Assembly: GCA_030686995.1 (NCBI GenBank) | Contig: CM060691.1 | Coordinates: 61,784,338-61,848,337 of the forward strand | DNA length: 64,000 bases | Direction: 5' to 3' | From: Artemisia argyi | Taxonomy: Eukaryota > Streptophyta > Magnoliopsida > Asterales > Asteraceae | Shown: positions 55,948 to 64,000 of the stretch, one piece after another | How the letters are laid out: each line of letters begins with the position of its first letter | How positions within the stretch are numbered: the first letter of the stretch is position 1 | Made by a program: the position numbers and the translations under genes | Notes under the pieces: model-generated | What the model saw: only the letters and a program-made list of their open reading frames with translations | Databases searched by the model: none | What the model was told of the DNA's origin: nothing

Positions 55948-58900
55948 TGATGAGTGCTCAAACACTCATCATTTTTGGTCTAATCTGAACGGCAAAACAT
56001 ACAAAAACACTCAGAAATGCATCAAAATACTGAAAATATTTTAAAATTGTGTTTTATATGTTTTAGATGCAAAATGAGCAAAAACAGATGAAAAACGCAC
56101 AAAGTTTGCAAAATTGGCAGTTATAGTCCCCCAACTTTTATAAAATTACAAAACTAGTCCCTGGATATTCAAAATATGGAAAATTATCACCAAAGGTCCT
56201 TTTACAATCATAAGTTGTCATATTTAGTCCTTTGGTGAAAAATTTGAAAAGTTTTGGAAATTTACAGTTTAGTCCCTGGAGTTACAGATTTTGGCAGATT
56301 CAGTCCCTGGTGGGATATTTTTGAAAGAAAAATCAATTTTTTTGCCCTTGGAAAATCAAAATGTATCACAAATAGTCCTTGGGTGAAATTTTCAGAAAAT
56401 TGCATGGTTAGTCCCCGAGGTTTGGAAATTTACAAATTTGGTCCCCGGGAAATATTTGAAAAATGAAAATAGCAAAAAATGGTTTTTGAAATATTCGTGA
56501 TTGGCAATTTTGGTACTTATGAGCACTTTGGGAAAGTTTCATTTTCAATCCTCAACTTTGGTAAATTACAAAAGTGGTCCTTGTGGTTTTTGCAAAATAA
56601 ACAAATAAATAAAACACTAAACCTAAATACCAAAACCCAAAACCACTTCCTGATCCACCACACTTACCCTAAGCCCATGTACCCCAGGCCCATCTCCATT
56701 TTATAATAAAAAGCCATGGTCAACGAGTCAATATGCAGGGTCAAACGAACCAGTCAACACAACCATCTTCAACCCCCCTTTCCCTGGTTTTCAGCCCCGT
56801 GTCTCCCCCCTCCTCATTTTCCACAAAACATTCACCAACCATAATTAATTCACACACCAACTTACACCAACCCCCATCCTCATAATTACTCTCACCAAAC
56901 TCTACTACATCTGCCAAAACACAATTTGGCGCCAAAACCATTTTGAACGGCTGAGATCACCTAAAGCCAATCCAACGGTTCCAATGCTAGTGGGAAAGAA
57001 AGAGATTGATGCCAAGTCTTATTTAAGTGAAGATAGGGGCCAGAAGAAAGTATTAGAGTAGGAGTAGTGTAATTTTATTTTCTTTATGTCGTTTAAGTTA
57101 ATTTTCAAGTCTCAATGTAATTTTCAGTTTTCAATTAATGTTTTTAGTGTTCTCAGTGTATGTTAAAACTATTCTCAACAATCAATTTAAGTTTTATGTT
57201 TGAAGTCAATGTTGGCCATTTTTATGCAAATGTGACAATCTTGCTTAAAAACTGTTCTGTGTTGTTTCTTAGTGCCATTAAGCTCACTTTAGCTTATTAA
57301 TAAGCTTTCTTAAGTAATTAGAGCATTGGGATCAGTTTTTCTTTCATGTACTTAAAATCTCAAAAATTCACTCAAAAATGGAAAGAAAAAATCAAAAAGA
57401 AGAAAAAGAAGGGAAGCAAGGGAGATTCTGGATGTTCATGGGATTAGAGCTCAGTGGGAGCATTAGGATATGGTCTTGAATCTGTTATCATTTGTTCAAT
57501 AGCATTGGAGGACAAGTAAGCTACTTTGGCCATAAATTTTTGCACAATCTTTGTTCTGTGGTTATACATGATAAATCTTGTTCAAAGTTGTCTATTTGGT
57601 CTGATATTTGATTAGTGTAACTTGTCAATTCAGTTTTATGCATTCAGTTTGTGTTTTGTTTGAAAAATCTCCAAGACTGTCACAATATGGGGTGTTTGGC
57701 ATAAGCCTTTAGACTGTGTTGAAGTTGTTGGTTTAGCCTTAGCCTTTTTTACTCATTGTTCTTGATGTCAAATTAGTCCAAATCCACCTCTGTGTGGTCT
57801 GTTTTGAAGAGAAAAGTCCAAATCACATGCATCTTTCATTTACAGTCCACTGTTGAGTATTTTAGGGGTCTTAATCATTTCCTTAGCTGTTAATCTTATT
57901 GTTATTGCTTAAAATAGTCTTAGTACAGCTTATTAAAACATATTAGGTTAGTTTAGATCACCACAAGTTGGGTAAAGTCAATAAGCAAGTTTTTCTCAAA
58001 AGTCAAAAGTGTATGTTTTCAGATTTTTCCCAAATTTGCATGAATTAAATAGAATTTTGTATAAGGTCTTAGGACTTGAATCTTGTTTCTTTAGATAATC
58101 TACTAGCTCAGCTTTGTTTTCCCATTGTGATTGCATTTTTATGAATTTTTTTTTGGGCCCCACTTGCCTTCAAAGTAGCTTGCAGGGCATATGCATGCCC
58201 TGCTACACAGATAAGCATCTCAGACCCCCAACTTCCAAGGTCCCTCATGCACTTATTAGTGGGCCCCACAAAGAGCTTATTGGCTTTTTGAGAAGCCAAT
58301 AAGCTCATCATCATAGTTCTGGGCTTATCTTGGGTTTTGAACCCAATTTGATAGGGTTGCATTGCCCTTGAACCTTGTCCCTTGACTGCATTGTCTGTTT
58401 GGTTTTGGATTGGCTTATCTAGCTTATTTGGCTTATTCAAGGTCTAAATTTGTTCCATCCAACTGATTTTGGTCCCTTTAACTTATTGGTAGCTTATTTT
58501 ACCTTTGTGGGCCCCCCTATCTGCCTACACACCCTCCTTCCCTTGACAGTTGACCAAAGTCAACTGTCAAACAAGCAAGCTTGTGTTTTGCTTATTTTTA
58601 AGCTCAACTAAATTTGTTTTTGTAAAAGTTATCTATTTTCAGGTATAAAACAAGTTTCTAAAAAGAAAATCCAGAAAATCCAAAGTAATTTTAAGTGATA
58701 GTTTCTATTTAATTTTAATTTTCATTTTTATATTTTTATTAAGTACTTGTCATTTTCATATTTTTATTAATTACCTCTTATATTAAAGTATTTATAGTAA
58801 TTTTCTCAGATTTTTATTTCATCATTTAGTATTTATTAGAATTAATCTTAGTTTTATTAATAATTAATTAATATTAAGTATTAAATAGCATAATTAGTTT

Positions 58901-59492
58901 TTATTAAGTAAAACCTAGTTTTTATATTTTTATAGCTTTTATATGTTATAAAATAATTTTAGAAATTTTCTTGTAATTTTTACTGTTCATTTTCTATTTT
59001 TCTTAATTTAAAATAGTTTAATTAGGTAATTAGTAAATAATTAGTAATTAATTAATATTAAATATTTAATTAGTATTAAAATTTATTTTCTTTTTCTAAA
59101 ATTTTTCTTTTACTTTTAAGTTTGTAAAAAAGTCATTTTCACCCCCTGGTGTTTTCAGATTTCCGTTTTTACTTTTTATTTTGTACGTTCGCGTTTATTT
59201 AAACGTAAACGTACGCGTTTTAAGTTTTAAACATTTCTGGTTTTTCCCACTTTCCCGTCTTATTCATATAGCTTGTTTAAGCTATTTCATTGTAGATTCC
59301 GTAGTTCAAATCACTCAAAACCCCTTCCTGTCCAAATTCACCCGATCACGAAACCGTTTGTTAACCATTCACACCTCGTCGGGACATAACGACCCGGGGA
59401 AACACTATACTTCCTCGGAGCATTGATCTAGGCTGTTTGACCATCTTGACCACATCCGTGGTTGACTTTGGTTGACGGTTTAGCATCAATCA
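55948..59492 (+). mobile_element. 3' LTR of element C
   Basis: Nearly identical to 48898-52602 apart from scattered substitutions and indels, chiefly in the AT-rich tract. It ends CATCAATCA next to ACGGC. Confidence 0.95.
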
Positions 59493-59497
59493 ACGGC

Positions 59498-60512
59498 GTC
59501 AGAAGTTTCTTCTCGACGCCGTCACCTTAGGAAATCTATATATAGTCTTTGTAATTTTCATTCTAAAGAGAGGAGAATTTTAGGGTAGAACTTAATAAAC
59601 CCTAGCACGACTTTTACAGTATTTTCAAGGGTTTTCACCCCTTGAAACCCTTCATGTTCAATTGAGCTAAGTATCCTTTCAATTCATTCAATATGTCTAT
59701 GTGTTGTTTGAATATATCTTACGCTTGTCTTGATTTTAACATGCTAGGCTAGATCTTTTGTGTGTTTGCTTAGATGTAATGAAACCTAGATGTTGATTAT
59801 AGGTTGATTGCTTGTTTATAGTTGTAATGGATGAATGATTTCGATGTTAGTCTTAAGAAAACTGGCAGATCTCCATTGTGTAACTTGCTTGAACGTCTTA
59901 AGAAACATGAACCAATGCGTACTAAGGTTTTTATGGTTGTATTTAATGCATGAGCGAATTCTAGTGATCCCATGTTAGGAGCTTCTTGCAGGCTTGACAT
60001 AGGAGTGAAGTAGGAGCTTATAGAGTTGGGGAAGTACGTACGCCACCCCACGAATGGTATTAAGGAATATAACCCGTCATCCACGCAACTGTAACAAACA
60101 ATTAACCTGTAAAAGATATCTAGGGAGTAGTGAAATCTAAGTAAACACAATTCTGCCATTTATTGTTCACACCATTAGTTTAATTAGTTTATTTTCATTT
60201 TTGTTATTTTATTTTGATTGCATCTTAGTTATTGGGTTAGTTGAATAGCACCTAATTCCGCCCACTCCTCTAAAAACCGGGATTTTTACTTGCTTTTATA
60301 AAAATATAAAAATACAAAAAGAATCGTCCCTCACCTCTAGACCTAGTTTTTAGGTTTTCTAATCCAAGCGACACTATTCCTGAGTTGAACGATCAATCCC
60401 CCGGTACTTGTCACTATACTATACTACAACGATCAGGTACACTGCCTGGTGGGGGTTGTAAGCTTCTCGAGATCTCTCGAGAGGTAAAGCCTAGTGCAAT
60501 TCCCACGCATCA
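59498..60512 (+). mobile_element. 5' LTR of D, second part with TATA box
   Basis: After the duplicated ACGGC (59493-59497) this resumes GTCAGAAG..., has a last CGACGCCGTCA near 59514, a TATA box CTATATATAG at 59536-59545, and ends CACGCATCA. The distance from the TATA box to most of its TGACG cluster is now over 10 kb. Confidence 0.92.
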
Positions 60513-60518
60513 AGTTTT

Positions 60519-60536
60519 TGGCGCCGCAGCCAAGGG
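60519..60536 (+). promoter_or_regulatory. Primer-binding site of element D
   Basis: TGGCGCCGCAGCCAAGGG starts six bases after the LTR. The first eight bases match those of A and C; the rest differs, so the primer tRNA may be a variant or another one. Confidence 0.75.
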
Positions 60537-60682
60537 AATAATTATTGTCTAGGTTAGAATTTCTTTTTGTTAGGTCTACTTGCTAGATTCCTTTCTAGTA
60601 AGATTTTATTTTTATTTTTGATTTTCTTTAGTCTATCTTATTTCTTCGTGTCTTTTGTTCGTAATCTTTACCATCCGACATC

Positions 60683-61522
60683 ATGGAAGGTGGTAACATC
60701 TTTGAACCCATCAACCCACCACAACAAGACCACCCACAAAACCCACCACTAGCAAACCAACCTCTTAGGCCCCGAACCATAGGAGAGTATTCCCGACCTA
60801 GCCACCAAGGCTACCGAAACACTATTGAGCTCACCCAAGGAGCCAATGTGTCCCCCTTGCGATCCGACACCATCCGGTTGGTGCAAAGCGGATGTGCATT
60901 CCATGGACTTCGTTCCGAAGATCCTAATCAACATTTCAAGGACTTCCTTAAAATCGTTGATTCTATAGACCTTGATGTTACAACTAGAGAGATAACCCGA
61001 TTATGCCTATTCCAATTCTCTCTACTTGATCAAGCTAGTCAATGGCTTGAACGTTTACCCGCGGGATCCATCACCTCATGGGATGATCTCACCACTCGTT
61101 TCCTTGCTCAATTTTTCCCATCGGGGAGAACTACCAAGCTTAGAAATGATATATTGATGTTTCAACAACGTCAAGGTGAAACTCTATATGAAGCATGGAC
61201 TCGTTTCAAGGACTTACTCCAAAAAGTCCCTCATCATGGCATAGATCTTTGGCTCCAAGTCCAAATCTTCTATGACCATATCGATCTCTCCACAAGGCGA
61301 ACCATTGACCAATCGGCCGGTGGCAAGCTACATGATCTAAGTGCGGAAGAATCATGGAAACTCATAGAAGATCTTGCTCTCTATGACAATGAAAGTTGGA
61401 ATGATCCCCGTGATTTGAACAAAACGGTCAAGGCAATATCTCTGCCTTCGAACAATTCTAGCACTCCCGACCGTAGGATCATGGAACTTGAGGTTCAAGT
61501 CATGTTTCTCATGAAATCTTAC
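60683..61522 (+). pseudogene. gag of element D, truncated by Sire2
   Basis: It starts at ATG 60683 with MEGGNIFEPINPPQQ and is open for about 280 codons. The capsid motifs are those of B (QASQWLERLPAGSITSWDDL, FLAQFFP, GETLYEAWTRFKDLLQKVPHH, FYDHIDLSTRRTIDQ). It shows that the frameshift in B is a lesion. The frame ends at MKSYC where the Sire2 LTR begins at 61523. Confidence 0.93.
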
Positions 61523-62855
61523 TGTTAATACAAATATCGCCTAAAAACGCTATTTATATTTTACGATCTTTGCTAAGTTTTGTTAATGACAAAATATGAA
61601 CTTTAGCTAATAGTGAATCATCACTTTAGTGTTTAAGTCTTGTTTAACTAAGGTTTACATTTCCTTTTAAACAAAACATTGTTTTTATTTCTTAAATTAG
61701 AAAGTGTCTTGTCACATCACATTTATTTCTTTAAATAGAAATATCACATCACATTTATGGTAAGTTTGTCATTATACATTTATGGAAAGAAAGTGTGTTT
61801 GACTAACCATAAGTTTTCTTGTGCAAGTTTGTGTTTGACTAGTATTTATATGATGTGACCTTGTTTGGTTTGGAAGATTTATTGCAAAACCAACTGCAGC
61901 CCTGACGGAACCCTGGGGGTACACGGGCGGAACCCATCTGAGGGTTCCGCCGTATCCGCCAGACCTGCAGAATGTTTTGCTATAAATACCAAACCACTTG
62001 TTAGTTTTGAGTCATCACTTTAGGATATATTTTTCATATACTCTCTCAACTAACTCAGTAACATTTGACTTGTGTGATCCTCTTATGTAGCTAGGGACTT
62101 CACAAGATCATAAAAGAAGTTACAAGCTTCAACTCTAAAGTTGCAAGTCTTGTTAGCTTTGTCATGTATAAGATTTGGTAGTTTATACTTCATTTGTATC
62201 ATATGTGTAGAAGTGATCGGTTAGTATTTTAGGCCTCAAAATACATAGTGTGTTGGGAGTTGTTGCACCCTTGTAAAAGAACTAACGGGAGTGGTTGTAC
62301 CCTTGGTAAAGAACTCGACATCTAGCTTAGTGTCGGTAAAAGTGTAAGCGACGATGGGAGTGGTTGTACCCGTGTAAAAGAACTCAACATCTAGCTTAGT
62401 GTCGGTAAATGTCTAAGCGACGTTGTAAAGGTTTCTTCACCGGGAAAGGAGCTTGTTGATTAGTGCTTATAACTCTCGAGTTGGAAACTCGAGGCAAGGA
62501 TGTAGGGCAAGGAAAAAGAGTCCTTGTAGCCGAACCACGATAAACAATCGTGTTGTGGTTTGATCGTTTCTTTCTTTATTTTTGCTTATTACATATTGTC
62601 TTTAGTTAGAATTGCTAATCACACATAAAGCTTTTCAAAGAAGTAAAAAAGTAAGGTTGTGTTTATATCTTTAAACAAACGTAAAGTTTTTCAAAGAACT
62701 AAACAAGTAAAGTTAGGATTGTTATTTACACATAAAGCTTTTCAAGGAATTGAACATATAATGTTGTATTTATATCTTTAAACAAACGTAAAGTTTTAAA
62801 AGATATTCAAGTTAAAAAGCGGTAAACTATTCAACCCCCCTTCTAGTTTTCCACA
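61523..62855 (+). mobile_element. 5' LTR of Sire2
   Basis: 1333 bp, TGTTAATA...TTTTCCACA. It contains direct repeats of GAACTCGACATCTAGCTTAG type (62305-62400) and three related repeats GTAAAGTTTTTCAAAGAA (62620-62800). Confidence 0.9.
61899..61990 (+). promoter_or_regulatory. U3 promoter of Sire2: GGAACCC palindromes and TATA box
   Basis: GGCGGAACCC (61926-61935) and GGGTTCCGCC (61942-61951) form a perfect 10-bp inverted repeat. ACGGAACCC upstream is a third copy. The TATA box GCTATAAATACC is at 61979-61990. The layout matches that of Sire1 with different sequences. Confidence 0.65.
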
Positions 62856-62857
62856 AT

Positions 62858-62875
62858 TGGCATCAGGAGCTACGT
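62858..62875 (+). promoter_or_regulatory. Primer-binding site of Sire2
   Basis: TGGCATCAGGAGCTACG two bases after the LTR resembles the initiator-tRNA-Met site (TGGTATCAGAGC) of copia elements with changes. Confidence 0.65.
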
Positions 62876-62923
62876 TACTCAAGATCTTTAAAATATAGTG
62901 TATTTTAAAACTTGGAAGGATCC

Positions 62924-63914
62924 ATGGATTTTGAAAATCTCAAAGAAGGGAAACCTATTCAAAACTCACCGCTATTTGAAAAAGAAAACTTCCTTGAATG
63001 GAAAAGTAATTTTGAAAACTATGTGAAATCAATTGATCAAGATCTTTGGCATATTATTTCTTTTGGTGATTTCAAACCAAAGAAAACAAGTTTTGAAAAC
63101 CAAGTTGACTATTCTAAACTTGATAAAAATACTAAAGCTAAGATAATGATTTATAAAGTTTTATCAAGTATCAAATATGAAAGAATGCATTTTTGTCAAA
63201 CGGCTAATGATATTTGGAAAAAATATAATCAACTTTCATCAAGGAATATGTCAAGTCAAAGATGACCAATTTGATCTTACATATGAATTAGAAGTTTTAG
63301 AAAAACTAATAGATAGACACCTAGTAGAAGTTAATACATGTGCTACTAGTTTAAATGTTTTAAATGAAGGTACAAGTGAAGATGAGTACGTGTGTCTTGA
63401 TGAACTTGCTTGCGAATCATGGAATGAAACGGATGTTGAAGACAATGATCCGGTGGTTAATTGTCAATTTATTGAAACAACAAGCAACGTACATGTTGAA
63501 ACCAAACATTTTTGCTTTGACACATTCATCTTAGAATTTTCTAAATTAGAAAATGAGTCTAAACTTTTAGGTAACATGAACCTAAAAACTATCTTTAACA
63601 ATGAGTCTTCAAAATCTTTTGTGAATAACTTTGAAAAGGAAATCTTGTTAGAAGATTAAATGTCTAGACTTGAGAGTAATGTTGAAATTGATCTAGAATG
63701 TAAATTATGTCTAGAGTACAAACATGAGATTAAAAAGCAAAATGAGAAAGGAAAAATACTAGCTAAATTTGATGAAAGCTCAAAATCTCTTGAAAGATTG
63801 TTGAGGAGTCAAAGGTTGTTTGAAGATAAAACCGGATTAGGATTTAACTCAAAAGCACCATCAACTAGTAAAACAAAGCAAGTAAAACTTGTTAAACCTA
63901 GAAGAGAGATTTAG
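62924..63914 (+). pseudogene. Copia gag of Sire2, decayed
   Basis: It begins at ATG 62924 with MDFENLKEGKP and the copia gag start (FEKENFLEWKSNFENYVKSI, DLWHII, AKIMIYKVLSSIKYERM, TANDIWKKY). A frameshift near 63240 moves it to the frame 63177-63659, where much of the middle of gag appears missing. A TAA at 63657-63659 then interrupts it; the same frame continues with CLEYKHEIKKQNEKGK and SLERLLRSQRLFEDKTGLGF, the usual gag C-terminal part, to a stop at 63914. No zinc knuckle is seen. Confidence 0.85.
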
Positions 63915-64000
63915 AGATAATTCAATCTCAAATAGAAATTCATGATAAAAGGATTAAGATTATCATGCTCTATGCTTTTATATGATTATCTAACCTTCTT

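Larger units (their letters stand above)
48898..59492 (+). mobile_element. Young non-autonomous Athila-like element C
   Basis: The 10.6 kb element has LTRs of 3705 and 3545 bp, each TGATGAGTGC...CAATCA, and a 5-bp duplication ACGGC (48893-48897, 59493-59497). It shares the primer-binding site, LTR ends and pseudoknot-like array with A but has no gag-pol, only the Cys-rich ORF. By eye the two LTRs differ at about a dozen positions in the first 700 bases, so it is recent. It resembles a large-retrotransposon derivative that is mobilised in trans. Confidence 0.95.
48503..61522 (+). mobile_element. Element D (family of B): LTR, primer site and gag, split by C and Sire2
   Basis: The LTR is 48503-48897 plus 59498-60512, interrupted by element C. 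A primer-binding site and an open gag follow until Sire2 enters at 61523. The rest of D should lie beyond Sire2, outside the window. LTR, PBS and gag match element B. Confidence 0.9.
61523..64000 (+). mobile_element. Sirevirus-type copia element Sire2, 5' part
   Basis: The LTR is followed by a primer-binding site and a decayed gag; pol lies beyond the window. It is inserted in the gag of D; CTTAC (61518-61522) is the expected duplication. The LTR ends like that of Sire1 (TTCTAGTTTTCCACA), but the promoter part differs. Confidence 0.9.

Overview
The window is repeat-dense plant nuclear DNA. It contains no intact host gene, RNA gene or CRISPR array that I could support. Ty3/gypsy elements of Athila type, Ty1/copia elements of Sirevirus type, MITEs, Helitron-like ends and decayed transposase genes account for most of it. 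The FAR1-like pseudogene, the Cys-rich retrotransposon ORF and the gag of elements B and D recall sequences I know from Asteraceae genomes. A eudicot, possibly Asteraceae, is therefore likely, but this is inference from memory.

Layout, left half. 1-425 is the edge of an Athila-like LTR (element E) inserted in a Sirevirus (Sire1, about 426-5338, 3' part only). Sire1 and the large Athila element A (5391-28289, minus strand) both lie inside one Mutator-type (MULE) PB1-like gene. That gene reads in frame across the A insertion (5339-5390 joined to 28290-29182). Element A has about ten disabling lesions in gag-pol. Element B (8210-16141, minus strand) sits inside the 3' LTR of A. B is non-autonomous: it has a gag and an open frame that looks like two tandem retropepsin-like folds without the catalytic motif.

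Middle (28.3-48.5 kb). This is an older landscape of small elements: the MULE remnant, two related Tourist-like MITEs, a broken FAR1-like gene, a PIF-like ORF1 remnant, a Stowaway nested in a hAT MITE, a third Tourist-like MITE abutting a Helitron that holds two more MITEs, a hAT remnant with a transposase tail, and a 1.7 kb palindromic MULE (44454-46172). Gene-fragment blocks follow, including one bHLH exon.

Right end. Element D (from 48503, same family as B) is split by element C (48898-59492). C is a young non-autonomous Athila-like element with LTRs of 3.7 and 3.5 kb and one open 784-codon Cys-rich ORF. A second Sirevirus (Sire2, from 61523 to the window end) interrupts the gag of D.

Most notable points: (1) A and C carry, just before the polypurine tract, a four-unit tandem array predicted to fold as H-type pseudoknots, with compensatory changes between units. 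(2) B encodes the tandem retropepsin-like ORF. (3) The Sirevirus and B/D families, with unrelated motifs, each place a cluster of short GC-rich palindromes directly upstream of the TATA box, and C has split one such cluster in D.
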